DNA of 64,000 nucleotides from an uncultured Alphaproteobacteria bacterium (GCA_902597795.1 CACJZA010000006.1:1-64000); one strand, 5' to 3'. Positions 51,980-61,853 are shown, counted from the stretch's first letter. A program made the numbers and translations. The notes: a model not told the origin generated them from the letters alone.

Positions 51980-52993
51980 ATGTCTAATAATAAAAAAATA
52001 CAAACTGGTATTAATAATATATCAAACGAGTGGTTTAGGGCAAATATAGATCGCAAAACACTTAAAAATCTCTCTAAGAGAACAGATTACGAGGGTTGGA
52101 AGCATATTATTATATTTACATTATCTCTAACTGGACTAGGCATACTTTCAGCTTATTTCTGGCAAACTTGGTGGTTTATTCCTGTATACCTAGCTTACTG
52201 TATGTTTTGGGGAGGTGCAGATGCTATTTGGCATGAGTGTGGTCACAGAACAGCATTTAGAACGCGTAAGCTGAATGATTTGTTTTACCATATTGCAAGC
52301 TTTATGAATAATTTTGAACCCGTAAGATGGAGATGGAGTCACTCTCTTCATCATAGTTATACAGCTTCAGTTGATCCTCATGATTATGAAGCAGACGGAA
52401 GTATTTTTTCTAAGCACACCCTTTTCAGTTTTTTGATAAATTTTATTCCAGGTATTGGTTTCTTTACTATTCACAAATCACTTTATGTTGAAATTATTCA
52501 ACACGCTCTTGGAATTAAAACTGATGTAATGAGAGATTGTATTCCTGAAGATAAAATTAAGGATTGTATTAATAGCTCAAGAATTTTTGTTTCACTTTGG
52601 GTTTCAATAATTGCTATTTCAATTTATTTTGCATCATTACTTCCTATATTATTATTTTTGGTTCCAAAATTCTTTGCCACTTTTAATAGTATTTGGGGTC
52701 TAACCCAGCACATGGGATTGCAGGAAAATACGAAGGATCATCGCCTTTCTACTAGATCAGTAAGATTAAACCCTATCTTCAGCTTTATATATTGGAAAAT
52801 GGAATATCATATTGAACATCATATGTTTCCTATGATTCCATCCTATAATCTTCCTAAATTATATGAAGTAATAAAAGATCAGATGCCTGAACCACAAACA
52901 TTGTACTCTGCATATAAAGAAATAATACCTGCAGTTATAAAAAAATCAAAAAATCCAGAATATTTTATTCCAGTTCAGGTTCCTAATAATTAA
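51980..52993 (+). CDS. Membrane fatty acid desaturase
   Basis: 337 residues, about four to six membrane segments, with the three His boxes of the family: HECGH (85-89), HSLHH (121-125) and HIEHH (277-281), together eight His that bind the diiron centre. It introduces a double bond in an acyl chain; the group also includes lipid-head and alkane relatives, so the exact substrate is open. It lies alone, divergent from ugd with 117 AT-rich bases between that hold no clear signal. Confidence 0.9.
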   Translation: MSNNKKIQTGINNISNEWFRANIDRKTLKNLSKRTDYEGWKHIIIFTLSLTGLGILSAYFWQTWWFIPVYLAYCMFWGGADAIWHECGHRTAFRTRKLNDLFYHIASFMNNFEPVRWRWSHSLHHSYTASVDPHDYEADGSIFSKHTLFSFLINFIPGIGFFTIHKSLYVEIIQHALGIKTDVMRDCIPEDKIKDCINSSRIFVSLWVSIIAISIYFASLLPILLFLVPKFFATFNSIWGLTQHMGLQENTKDHRLSTRSVRLNPIFSFIYWKMEYHIEHHMFPMIPSYNLPKLYEVIKDQMPEPQTLYSAYKEIIPAVIKKSKNPEYFIPVQVPNN

Positions 52994-53037
52994 ACTCTAC
53001 TTGACACTTCATTAACTTTAGTTTTATTAAAAAATAT

Positions 53038-54474
53038 ATGGAACTTAGAAATTTTATTGACGGCAAATTTATTAATTCAATATCAAAACAAAATATTCCA
53101 GTTTTAAATCCTGCTAACCAAAAAATTGTAGGAAGCATAGATGAAGCTCTAGATGAAGAAATAGATTTAGCTTTTAAAGCTGCAAAGAAAGCATTCAATC
53201 AAAGAATATTAGTTGAAATGAATGCAAAAGATAAATCTAATATGATGAGAGCAATTGCTAAAAAACTTAGAGAGAAAAAAAATGAAGGCGGTAAAATTCT
53301 TAGTCAAGAAAATGGTAAAACAATTAAACAGTGCATTGATGAATTTAAAGGTGCTGCCGATACTTTTGACTTTTATGCTGGATTAACAGATAAAATAGAA
53401 AATAAACTTATACCTTCTGGACACGATACTTTTAATTATGTTGTACTTGAGCCTTTTGGAGTAGCTCTTCAAATTGTTCCGTGGAACTATCCTGTTTCTA
53501 TTTTTTCAGGTATGGTTGCACAAAACTGGATTGTTGGAAATACTATTGTAATTAAACCTCCTGAATTGTGCCCAATATCCTCAAACTTTTATGGTCAAAT
53601 TTTTGAAGAAGTTGGAGTTCCAAAAGGTATAATAAATATTGTTCATGGTTATGGTGAAACAACTGGACGAAAACTAGTTCAACATCCTGGGAGTGATTAT
53701 ATTGTTTTTACAGGATCGCCTGAAGTTGCATCTGAAATTTTGAAAGAAACAGCTGATAGAATTGTGCCTACACATTTTGAACTAGGTGGAAAATCTGCAG
53801 CAATAATTTATCCTGATGCAGATATAGATAAAGCTGTTGATAGTACTGTCAAAGGAATATTCGAACCCAATGCTGGGCAAATATGTGTCGCAATGTCTAG
53901 GGTAATAATTCATCCAAAAATAAAGGATGAGTATATGACTAAACTTGTTGCCAAAACTCAAAAATTAAAAATTGGAGCTGGAGATGAAGAAGGTACACAA
54001 GTAACACCTTTAATTTCAACTGATCAAATGCAAAGAGTATCAAACTATGTGAAGTCAGGGATACAATCTGGAGCTACTTTAACGATAGGTGGAGATAAAG
54101 CAAATAGAGAAGATGGAAATTTTTATCAACCAACTATTTTTGATAACGTTAAAGTTGATGCAACAATAGCTCAAGAAGAAATATTTGGTCCTGTTACATC
54201 AATATTTGATTTTGAAGATGAGGAAGAAGCAATAAATATAGCAAATTCAACCAAATATGGTTTAGCTTCTGGAGTATTTACGGCAAATGATCAAAAAGCT
54301 AAATGGACAGCTGATCGAATTCAGGCTGGGATAATTTGGCAAAATGATTGGTTTGTAGATGGTAAAAATCTTCCAGGCGGTGGGTATAAAAGATCAGGCT
54401 ACGGTAGAGATGGCGGAGTTGATGGTGTTTATAGCCACGGACAAACTAAAAGAATAAGTAAAAGACTCTACTAG
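53038..54474 (+). CDS. Aldehyde dehydrogenase (NAD(P)-dependent)
   Basis: 478 residues, full length. Catalytic residues: Asn150 (VPWNYP), Glu248 (FELGGKS) and nucleophile Cys283 (NAGQICVAMSR). The NAD site VFTGSPEVAS and the end YKRSGYGRDGG are typical of succinate-semialdehyde or betaine-aldehyde type enzymes. A TTGACA (53001-53006) followed 16 bases on by TTTATT may be a promoter ending very near the ATG. It lies before the ribose-type importer island and may act on an aldehyde from that pathway. Confidence 0.93.
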   Translation: MELRNFIDGKFINSISKQNIPVLNPANQKIVGSIDEALDEEIDLAFKAAKKAFNQRILVEMNAKDKSNMMRAIAKKLREKKNEGGKILSQENGKTIKQCIDEFKGAADTFDFYAGLTDKIENKLIPSGHDTFNYVVLEPFGVALQIVPWNYPVSIFSGMVAQNWIVGNTIVIKPPELCPISSNFYGQIFEEVGVPKGIINIVHGYGETTGRKLVQHPGSDYIVFTGSPEVASEILKETADRIVPTHFELGGKSAAIIYPDADIDKAVDSTVKGIFEPNAGQICVAMSRVIIHPKIKDEYMTKLVAKTQKLKIGAGDEEGTQVTPLISTDQMQRVSNYVKSGIQSGATLTIGGDKANREDGNFYQPTIFDNVKVDATIAQEEIFGPVTSIFDFEDEEEAINIANSTKYGLASGVFTANDQKAKWTADRIQAGIIWQNDWFVDGKNLPGGGYKRSGYGRDGGVDGVYSHGQTKRISKRLY

Positions 54475-54504
54475 TTGACATTCACAAGTAATTTTAGTTA
54501 AACT
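54475..54504 (+). promoter_or_regulatory. Candidate sigma-70 promoter of the ribose-type ABC operon
   Basis: TTGACA at 54475-54480 and TAAACT at 54499-54504 with an 18-base spacer (consensus -35, 4 of 6 at -10). It starts directly after the aldehyde dehydrogenase stop and lies about 49 bases before the chosen binding-protein start. Confidence 0.55.
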
Positions 54505-54552
54505 TTATTAATATTAATTATATCTTTTTTAATTTAATTCATGGGAGGAATT

Positions 54553-55548
54553 ATGAAAATTATAAAATTATTTCTTATCACTCTTTTTCTTCTTCCAGTT
54601 TCTATGCATTCATATGCTGCTCCAACTGGACAAGATCTTGGTGATAAATGGTGCTCAGATGTAAAAATGCATTTCTATGCTGGCGGTCCTGAGGCTGGTG
54701 GCTTTGCTGGAATAGTTGCAGCAGGAGCAATGAACGCAATAAGAGATACGGGCGCAGATGCTGAAATTATTTACTCAGAATGGGATTTTGAAAAAATGGT
54801 CCGTCAACTTAGAGAATCAGTTGGACTTGGAGTAGATGCTATTGCAATGATGGGACATCCGGGAGATGAAGCTCTAATGCCTTTAGCAAAACAAGCTGCT
54901 GAAAAGGGTATTCTAATGACATATCAAAACGTTGATCCATCAGGTGTAAGAGCAAAATTTGGTGGCGGATACGTAGGAGCAAATTTAGCAACTCAAGGTA
55001 AAGCTCTTGCAAGAGAAGCAATTAGGCAGTTTGGTTTCAAAGCTGGAGATCACGCGATAGTAATGGTTCCTATTGGAGATTACGCTAGAGCTCAAAGAGA
55101 AGATGGTGCAAGAATCATATTTGAAGAACACGGAATGACAGTTACTGTTCTTGATGGACAACCTAATTATGCTTCCGACCCTAATATGACTATTCCGGTT
55201 TTCTCAGCTGCATTAAATGCCAATCCTGAAACAAAAGTAATTGTTCACTCTGGAAGTGATGTAATGAATGTTGCAGAAGGTATTGCCAAAGCTGCTGGTT
55301 ATGGACCAAATGAGTTACTTCAAATTGGATTTGATACAAGCCCACAAATTATGTCGGCGTTTGAAAAAGGATATGTTCATTTGACATCTGATCAACAACC
55401 TTTCCTTCAAGGGTATCTTCCAGTTTTATCACTTTGTCAAACAGCTGTACTTGGCACTGGTGCAATAAACCAAGATACTGGTGCAGGTTTTGTTGATACA
55501 AATAATTATCAAGCTGTTAAAGCTCTTGCTGACGCAGGCTTAAGATAG
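54553..55548 (+). CDS. Ribose-type ABC substrate-binding protein (family 4)
   Basis: About 331 residues from the ATG at 54553, which has GGAGGA about 6 bases upstream; the ATG at 54541 precedes that site and is less likely. A signal peptide (KLFLITLFLLPVSMHSYA) leads to a LacI-like periplasmic fold: GGPEAGGFAGIVAAGAM, AIAMMGHPGDEALMPLAK, FDTSPQIMSAFEKGYV and the end VKALADAGLR. It is the receptor for the importer encoded downstream. The sugar (CUT2 class, small monosaccharide or similar) is unknown. Confidence 0.93.
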   Translation: MKIIKLFLITLFLLPVSMHSYAAPTGQDLGDKWCSDVKMHFYAGGPEAGGFAGIVAAGAMNAIRDTGADAEIIYSEWDFEKMVRQLRESVGLGVDAIAMMGHPGDEALMPLAKQAAEKGILMTYQNVDPSGVRAKFGGGYVGANLATQGKALAREAIRQFGFKAGDHAIVMVPIGDYARAQREDGARIIFEEHGMTVTVLDGQPNYASDPNMTIPVFSAALNANPETKVIVHSGSDVMNVAEGIAKAAGYGPNELLQIGFDTSPQIMSAFEKGYVHLTSDQQPFLQGYLPVLSLCQTAVLGTGAINQDTGAGFVDTNNYQAVKALADAGLR

Positions 55549-55559
55549 GGAAATTTATT

Positions 55560-55583
55560 GCTAACCCATTTTGATGGGTTAGC
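55560..55583 (+). terminator. Hairpin between binding-protein and ATPase genes (third locus)
   Basis: A perfect 10-base stem (GCTAACCCAT paired with ATGGGTTAGC) with a TTTG loop, 11 bases after the binding-protein stop and 12 before the ATPase start. The T-tract after it is weak (ATTTCAAAATTT), so mRNA protection is as likely as termination. Confidence 0.8.
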
Positions 55584-55595
55584 ATTTCAAAATTT

Positions 55596-56342
55596 ATGGA
55601 ATATATCATTGAATTAGATAAAGTTACAAAAAGATTTGGCGGTATTACTGCTCTAAACAAAGCATCATTAAAAGTAACCAAGGGTGAAGTGGTAGGTTTA
55701 ATTGGTGATAATGGAGCAGGTAAATCAACATTAATTAAAACACTAGTAGGCGTATATAGTCCTGATGAAGGTAATATTCTTATAAGAGGAAAAAAAGTAA
55801 ACGCTTGGAATGCACTTAAGGCTAGAGAGTCTGGTATAGAAACTGTTTTTCAAGATAGAGCTTTAACTCCACAACAATCAATAGTTAAAAATATTTTTAT
55901 GGGGAAGGAGCTTCGATATCCATTTGGTTTTATAAAAGAAAAAGAACAAATTTTTGAAGCAAATAGACTGATAAGAGAAATAGGTTTTACATCAAAATTA
56001 ATAAATGCTGAATCTCCAGTTGGTAATTTATCCGGAGGTGAAAGACAAGGGGTAGCAATTGCAAGAGCAATTTATAATAAAGCAGAATTGATTGTTCTTG
56101 ATGAGCCTACAAATAACTTATCTCTTAACGAAACACAAAAAGTTTTTGATTTTGTCTTAAATGTAAAAAAATCAAATAGATCAGTTCTATTTATTGGCCA
56201 TAACATTTATCATGTATACGACATATCAGATAGATTTGTAATTTTAGATAGAGGAGAAGTCGTGCATCAAATAAATAAGAATGACATTTCTACTCCAGAG
56301 GAACTTATGAAAATAATGAGAGATACAATAAGGACACACTAA
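55596..56342 (+). CDS. ABC transporter ATPase, single-domain ribose-type
   Basis: 248 residues, half the size of RbsA, with one nucleotide-binding domain: Walker A GDNGAGKST at 37-45, LSGGE signature at 145-149, Walker B ending Asp169-Glu170 (VLDEPTNN) and H-loop FIGHN. It powers the importer with the permease encoded next (TAATG overlap). Single-domain CUT2 ATPases are known (FrcA type). It is the only importer ATPase in the window. Confidence 0.94.
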   Translation: MEYIIELDKVTKRFGGITALNKASLKVTKGEVVGLIGDNGAGKSTLIKTLVGVYSPDEGNILIRGKKVNAWNALKARESGIETVFQDRALTPQQSIVKNIFMGKELRYPFGFIKEKEQIFEANRLIREIGFTSKLINAESPVGNLSGGERQGVAIARAIYNKAELIVLDEPTNNLSLNETQKVFDFVLNVKKSNRSVLFIGHNIYHVYDISDRFVILDRGEVVHQINKNDISTPEELMKIMRDTIRTH

Positions 56343-57316
56343 TGAGCAATAATAATTCATACTTAAGTAATTACTTTCACAGAAATGGAAGAGCTTTAGG
56401 AAGCATAGGATACTTTGTACTTTTAATGGTAATTTTTTTAATTGGTGCGCCAGAAGCTTGGATAAGGCCAAACCTTCATCAATCAGTATTTGTAATGATG
56501 CCAACTTTGATATTTTTAACTATACCATTAGTTTTTTTAGTTGCATCTGGTGAAATAGATCTTTCCTTTGCCTCTACTTACGCTGTTGCAGCTTACGTAT
56601 TTGCTTTACTCGTTAAAAATGGAGTCGATCCAGCTATTTGTTTTGTTCTTGGTGTTTTTACCGGAGCAGCTATTGGGGCTCTTGTAGGAACTTTAATTGT
56701 TGTATTTAGGCTTTCCTCTCTTGTTGCGTCACTTGGTGTGTTATTTTTACTTAGAGGTGTAATACTATTATTAACAAATAGTAGATCTATTACAATTATG
56801 GAAGTTGAGAATCACTGGATCTACCCTCTTCTAGTTGGAAATTTTTATGGTTTTCCAATGCAAATATTTTGGGCGGCAATATTTGTAATTTTTTGTTACT
56901 ATTTTTTTAACAAACATGTTTTTGGTATTCACATTCAACATGTTGGAGATAATTCTGTTAGTGCTGAACAGATGGGTATTAATGTAAATGCTGTAAAAAT
57001 CAAAGCTTTCATGTTTGTAGGTATTGGATCTGCTATTGGTGGAATTTTTACAACAATGATAACATACACTTTCTTCCCAACGCAGGGATTTGGTTATTTA
57101 TTATTAGCTCTTGCAGCTGTTTTTGTTGGTGGAACCCCTTATTGGGGAGGATTAGGTACTATTATAGGAGCAGTTTTTGGTGTTGGAATTATTGCCTACA
57201 TGGAAATAGGTATAATTGCTATAGGTTGGAGTGGTGAATGGAGACAATTCTTTAATGGTTTAATTATATTGTTAGCATTATTAGGACATCGTCTTCATGG
57301 AGAAAGAGTTAGATAA
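56342..57316 (+). CDS. ABC transporter permease (RbsC type)
   Basis: 324 residues, about nine membrane segments, with the CUT2 permease pattern: VASGEIDLSFASTYAVAAYV near the EAA-like loop, HIQHVGDNSVSAEQMGINV and ALAAVFVGGTPYWGGLGTIIG. It is the membrane channel of the ribose-type importer. It overlaps both neighbours in TAATG junctions, so all three are co-translated with the ThuA-like gene. Confidence 0.94.
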   Translation: MSNNNSYLSNYFHRNGRALGSIGYFVLLMVIFLIGAPEAWIRPNLHQSVFVMMPTLIFLTIPLVFLVASGEIDLSFASTYAVAAYVFALLVKNGVDPAICFVLGVFTGAAIGALVGTLIVVFRLSSLVASLGVLFLLRGVILLLTNSRSITIMEVENHWIYPLLVGNFYGFPMQIFWAAIFVIFCYYFFNKHVFGIHIQHVGDNSVSAEQMGINVNAVKIKAFMFVGIGSAIGGIFTTMITYTFFPTQGFGYLLLALAAVFVGGTPYWGGLGTIIGAVFGVGIIAYMEIGIIAIGWSGEWRQFFNGLIILLALLGHRLHGERVR

Positions 57317-58101
57317 TGATAAATTTAGTAATTTGGAATGAATTTCTCCATGAAAAAGAAAATGATCAAGTTAAATCTATCTATCCAAAAGGTATACATG
57401 AATGCATAAAGGAATTTTTATCAAAAGATAAGGAACTTAGTATATCCACTGCAACCCTCGAAGAAAAAGATCACGGCTTATCAGAAGAGTTATTAGAAAA
57501 AACTGATGTGTTAATTTGGTGGGGTCATAAAGCGCACAAATTGGTTGAAGATAATATAGTAGACAGAATTCAACAAAGAGTATTAGAGGGGATGGGACTT
57601 TTAGTGTTGCATTCTGGTCATCATTCTAAAATATTTAAAAGAATGATGGGAACAACAGCCAATCTTCGTTGGGCCGAGAGAGGTGAAAAAGAAAGAATTT
57701 GGGTCTGCAACCCAGGGCATCCAATTGCAGAGGGTTTAGATGAATATTTTGAAATAGAAATGACTGAAATGTATGGGGAACCTTTTCAAGTTCCAGCACC
57801 TGATGAAACAGTATTTGTAAGTTGGTTTGAAGGGGGTGAAGTCTTTCGATCTGGGTTATGCTACAAGAGAGGAAATGGTAGAATTTTTTATTTTAGACCT
57901 GGTCATGAAGCGTATCCTGTATATCACAATAATGACGTGCAAAAAGTTATTAAAAATTCAGTTCATTGGTTGGCGCCAGAGAAAACATCAGGTAAGTGGA
58001 TTGATTATTTTGGAAGAGGAATAAATAATCTAGAAAGAAAAAAACCTGTTGAGCCAATCGAAATAAAAGGACCTCAAACTGATCATACTTATAGAAAATG
58101 A
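57316..58101 (+). CDS. ThuA-like (trehalose utilisation) protein
   Basis: 261 residues of the ThuA/class-I-glutamine-amidotransferase-like fold: LIWWGHKAHKLV, EGMGLLVLHSGHHSKIFKRMMG, PGHPIAEGLDEYFEI and GNGRIFYFRPGHEAYPVY. ThuA and ThuB act together on 3-keto disaccharides, where a Gfo/Idh/MocA enzyme is the partner; such a gene follows here with an ATGA overlap. It is therefore likely that imported sugar is oxidised to a keto form and handled here (inference). Confidence 0.88.
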   Translation: MINLVIWNEFLHEKENDQVKSIYPKGIHECIKEFLSKDKELSISTATLEEKDHGLSEELLEKTDVLIWWGHKAHKLVEDNIVDRIQQRVLEGMGLLVLHSGHHSKIFKRMMGTTANLRWAERGEKERIWVCNPGHPIAEGLDEYFEIEMTEMYGEPFQVPAPDETVFVSWFEGGEVFRSGLCYKRGNGRIFYFRPGHEAYPVYHNNDVQKVIKNSVHWLAPEKTSGKWIDYFGRGINNLERKKPVEPIEIKGPQTDHTYRK

Positions 58102-59165
58102 TTAAAGTAGGGATTGTTGGCACAGGAGGTATTGCCGAATGGCATGCAAGTGCCTTTATAAATAATAAGAATTCTAGTGTTGTAGCTGCTTGTGATATTA
58201 ATGAAAATAGACTCAATGAATTTTGTGATAAATTCAATATTCAAAACAGATTTAGTAACGTAGATGAACTTTTAGAGAAGTCCGATGTAGATGCTATTTC
58301 TAATGCGACTCCAGATGCTTTTCATAAAGAAATATCACTAAAGGCAATTAATAAAAACAAACATATTTTTTGTGAAAAACCTCTAGCAGAAAATTTTGCT
58401 GACGCTCAATTAATGTGTGACTCTCTTAAAGGTAAAAATTTAATAAATATGGTTAATTTTAGTTATCGAAATTCTTCTGGACTTCAAGAGTTATGTAAAA
58501 CAGTCCAGTCTGGAGAAATTGGAAATATTTTTCATATGGATGCAAATTATTATCAATCATGGTTGACTTCAAATTATTGGGGAAACTGGAAAGAGCATGA
58601 TAAATGGCTATGGAGATTATCAACGAAGCATGGGAGTATGGGAACATTGGGTGATGTGGGTGTGCATATATTTGACTTTGCTTCTTTTCCAATTGGTAAA
58701 ATAAAAAAATTAAATTCACATTTAAAAACATTCAAATCTAAAGGGGTACAAATAAAAGATTATATTTTAGATGCAAATGATACATTTTTGTCTATGGTTG
58801 AATTTGAAAATGGAGCAATAGGCACTATAAATGCAACAAGATTTGCAACTGGTTACAAAAATAAGCTCGAACTCAAAATTTTTGGAGATAAGGGTGCAGT
58901 AAAAATAGAATTTGAAGATCCAATTACTGAAGGAAATAGGTACATGATTTCTAAAGACACTCAAAGAGAAATAACAGTTAAAGAAGATAAGCTAAAATGG
59001 GATGAGATTTCATGTCCTCCAACATTGACAAACTTCGAGAAATTTATTGAGTCAATTATTCAAAATAAAAACCATGAACCAGATTTTGAAAGAGGAGCAG
59101 AAATTCAAAATATATTAGATAAATGTTTTGAAAGCAGCAAAGATGGTAAATGGGTAAATGTTTAG
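58098..59165 (+). CDS. Gfo/Idh/MocA-family sugar oxidoreductase
   Basis: 355 residues. The Rossmann motif KVGIVGTGGIAEWHASAF, the CEKPLAEN signature with the catalytic Lys, and DVGVHIFDFA with the active-site His/Asp are in place; the second half is the alpha/beta dimer domain. The family oxidises or reduces sugar hydroxyls with NAD(P). It is coupled to the ThuA-like gene, as ThuB is to ThuA. Confidence 0.93.
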   Translation: MIKVGIVGTGGIAEWHASAFINNKNSSVVAACDINENRLNEFCDKFNIQNRFSNVDELLEKSDVDAISNATPDAFHKEISLKAINKNKHIFCEKPLAENFADAQLMCDSLKGKNLINMVNFSYRNSSGLQELCKTVQSGEIGNIFHMDANYYQSWLTSNYWGNWKEHDKWLWRLSTKHGSMGTLGDVGVHIFDFASFPIGKIKKLNSHLKTFKSKGVQIKDYILDANDTFLSMVEFENGAIGTINATRFATGYKNKLELKIFGDKGAVKIEFEDPITEGNRYMISKDTQREITVKEDKLKWDEISCPPTLTNFEKFIESIIQNKNHEPDFERGAEIQNILDKCFESSKDGKWVNV

Positions 59166-59173
59166 TTATATAA

Positions 59174-60370
59174 ATGATAATGAAAATAGGTGTAATAGGT
59201 CTAGGTGTAAGAGGCTCAAGTTTATGTTTTTTAATAAACAAATATTTTAAAACACAATTAAAAATTGTTGCTATCTGTGATCTTATAGAAGAAAAATGTA
59301 ACACTCTTAAAAAAAAAATTAATAATAAAAATATAAAAAGTTACACTAATGCAAAAAGGCTAATTGATAATGAAAAATTAGATGGATTAATTATTACTTC
59401 ACATACTGACCAACATCTAAAACATGCAAAATTAGCTGCAAAAAATAATATTAAATCTATTCTAGATAAACCCATATCTGTAAACTTAAAACATGCCAAA
59501 GAAATAGTCTCACTAGAAAAGGATAACAATTTTAAATTTTTGATGTCATTTACTAGAAGATATGAATCATCATGGATCAAAGCATGGGATATAATTTTTA
59601 ATAAAAAAATAATTGGAGATGTTTATTTTATTAAACTTGACTGTTTTGTACCATATACGAGATATTTTCAAACTTGGCATAGATATGATAAACTTTCTGG
59701 GGGTGGTATTAATGATAAATGTTCTCACCATGTTGATGTCTTAAGATGGTTTGCAAATTCAGAAATTAAATCTTTAACAAGTTTTGGAAGTAGACATTCA
59801 TATTTTTCTCCAAAAAAAAATAAGAATATAAGATGTAAAGATTGTTCTGAAAAATGTGAATATAGAAGATATGAGGCTGAGGGTGATAGCAGAGAAAATT
59901 TAAAAAAATTTAAAAGTGATAATATATATTTTGATGGTTTAAGACAAATTGATGATCAATGTGTTTGGGCAGAAGGAAGTGATATTCTCTCTCATTTTAC
60001 ATGTAATATTAATTTTGAAAATGAAGTAATTGGAAATATTAATTTTTCTTGTTTTGGTCCAGCAGCCAAGGATCAAGAAGTATTAGAGGTTATTGGAGTC
60101 AAAGGGAAGTTGAAATTGATTAGATCTACTGGTGTGATTGAAATATACCATGAGCAAGGAAAAAAATTTAAACGTATAATTGCTAAAGATAAATATCATC
60201 AAACATCACATTTTGGTGCAGATATTAGATTGCTTAAAAGTTATGTAAATTATTTAAAGAATGGACAATCTGATGTTTCAGCTGAAAATGGATTAGAGTC
60301 GCTAAAGATAATACATATGATGAAAAAATCAATTAAAAGTAAAGGAAAACTCGTTGAAAAGAAAAATTAA
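59174..60370 (+). CDS. Gfo/Idh/MocA-family oxidoreductase with Cys-rich insert
   Basis: 398 residues. Rossmann motif KIGVIGLGVRGSSLCFL; the EKP motif is changed to Asp98-Lys99-Pro100 (Lys kept); and GGGINDKCSHHVDVLRWF carries the active-site His. An insert at about 213-240 holds Cys221, Cys224 and Cys228 (CKDCSEKC), a possible metal site also known in some larger family members. Two close ATGs (59174, 59180) are possible starts. It overlaps the next gene by 17 bases. Confidence 0.9.
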   Translation: MIMKIGVIGLGVRGSSLCFLINKYFKTQLKIVAICDLIEEKCNTLKKKINNKNIKSYTNAKRLIDNEKLDGLIITSHTDQHLKHAKLAAKNNIKSILDKPISVNLKHAKEIVSLEKDNNFKFLMSFTRRYESSWIKAWDIIFNKKIIGDVYFIKLDCFVPYTRYFQTWHRYDKLSGGGINDKCSHHVDVLRWFANSEIKSLTSFGSRHSYFSPKKNKNIRCKDCSEKCEYRRYEAEGDSRENLKKFKSDNIYFDGLRQIDDQCVWAEGSDILSHFTCNINFENEVIGNINFSCFGPAAKDQEVLEVIGVKGKLKLIRSTGVIEIYHEQGKKFKRIIAKDKYHQTSHFGADIRLLKSYVNYLKNGQSDVSAENGLESLKIIHMMKKSIKSKGKLVEKKN

Positions 60371-61853
60371 AAAAAAAGATTTGATACTTTTTGGAGATTT
60401 ACATAATCACTGTAATATTTCTTATGCTCATGGAAGTTTAGAAAGAGCAATTAAATTCTCAAAATTATCTTTAGATTTTGTATCGATTACTGGGCATGCA
60501 GGATGGCCTGATATGAATACTAAAGATGACTCAATTAAACACATCATAGATTTTCATAAAGTTGGTTTTAGAAAACTTAAAAATAATTGGAATAAAATTT
60601 TAGAAAAAATAAAAAAGGAAAAAGATATTATTATATATCCAGGATATGAAGTGCATTCAAATATGTATGGAGATCAAACAATAGTATTTAAGGATTTAAA
60701 AAAACATGATCTGCTTGTTGATCAAATTGATAAACTTAAAATTAAATTTAAACAAAGGAATTTAAATAATTATATATTCATGCCTCATCACTTATCTTAC
60801 AAACAAGGTAGACGAGGAGTAAACTGGGAAATATTTGAAGAAAATATTTCGCCTGTTGTTGAATTATATTCAATGCATGGCTGTTCTGAAAATGATCAAG
60901 CTGAATATCCTTTTTTACATTCAATGGGGCCTAGGAACTATAAAAATACAATTAAGTATGCTTTAGAAAAAAAAATTAAACTTGGCTTTATTGCTAATAC
61001 AGATCATCATAGTGCATCTCCAGGTAGTTATGGTCATGGAAGATTTGGGGTTTTTGCAAAATCTAAAGAAAGAAATTCTATTTTTAAGTCAATTAAAGAA
61101 AGAAAAACATTTGCTTTAACTGGAGATAAAATTATTCCTTTAATATTTCTAAATAAAAAAGTTTTTGGTTCTGATGTTAAAATAAAAAAAAATAATTTAT
61201 TAGATTTAAATATTGAAGGGAGATATTCAATAGATCATATAGATATTATAAAAAATACATATTTATTTAAAAGATTTAATTGTAAAAACCAAAAAAAAAT
61301 AAAAAATAAAGCAGATATATCTTTAATTAATATTGATTTTGGCTGGGGTGAAAGAAATAAAGAATTTCTATGGAATGGAGAAATAAATTTTCAAAATATT
61401 GAAATAATTAATTTAGAAAATAAATTTAGGGGGCCAGAAATTGTTTCCCCTCTTGATAAAAAGAGTAAATATTCATTATTTACTCCTGATATTAAGAAAA
61501 ATAAGAGAAAATTAAAATTTAAATTTATTACATCAGGTAATAGTAATAATTATACAAATGAAACGAATGGTTTTACAATAATTGCTAAATTAAAACCTAA
61601 TTCTCAAATTAATCTAGTTACTAATAAAAAAGAATTTAATGTTTTAACTAAAGATTTGTTGAAAGGTTCAATATCTTTTAATTTGGGCGATATTGATACA
61701 CCTGCAATTTTATTTAATAAAATCCCAAAATATAGTGAATGGAATTTCCAAAAAAAAATTATTATTCCATTAAAAAAGAATGATAATGTATATGTAAAAA
61801 TAAAACAGAAGAATAATCAAATATGTTGGACATCACCATTCTTTATTAAATGA
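60354..61853 (+). CDS. PHP-domain (DUF3604-like) metal-dependent hydrolase-like protein
   Basis: 499 residues. The first about 270 form a PHP-type metal domain: FGDLHNH with Asp15, His17 and His19, VSITGHAG, IIIYPGYEVHSNMYGD, and the later NTDHHSASPGSYGHG. The remainder is beta-rich. The TTG start (AAGGA about 8 bases upstream) is the only one that keeps the FGDLHNH motif. PHP proteins are phosphoesterases or related hydrolases, and DUF3604-like ones are often in polysaccharide gene clusters, as here beside a sulfatase. The substrate is unknown. Confidence 0.8.
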   Translation: MKRKIKKKDLILFGDLHNHCNISYAHGSLERAIKFSKLSLDFVSITGHAGWPDMNTKDDSIKHIIDFHKVGFRKLKNNWNKILEKIKKEKDIIIYPGYEVHSNMYGDQTIVFKDLKKHDLLVDQIDKLKIKFKQRNLNNYIFMPHHLSYKQGRRGVNWEIFEENISPVVELYSMHGCSENDQAEYPFLHSMGPRNYKNTIKYALEKKIKLGFIANTDHHSASPGSYGHGRFGVFAKSKERNSIFKSIKERKTFALTGDKIIPLIFLNKKVFGSDVKIKKNNLLDLNIEGRYSIDHIDIIKNTYLFKRFNCKNQKKIKNKADISLINIDFGWGERNKEFLWNGEINFQNIEIINLENKFRGPEIVSPLDKKSKYSLFTPDIKKNKRKLKFKFITSGNSNNYTNETNGFTIIAKLKPNSQINLVTNKKEFNVLTKDLLKGSISFNLGDIDTPAILFNKIPKYSEWNFQKKIIIPLKKNDNVYVKIKQKNNQICWTSPFFIK

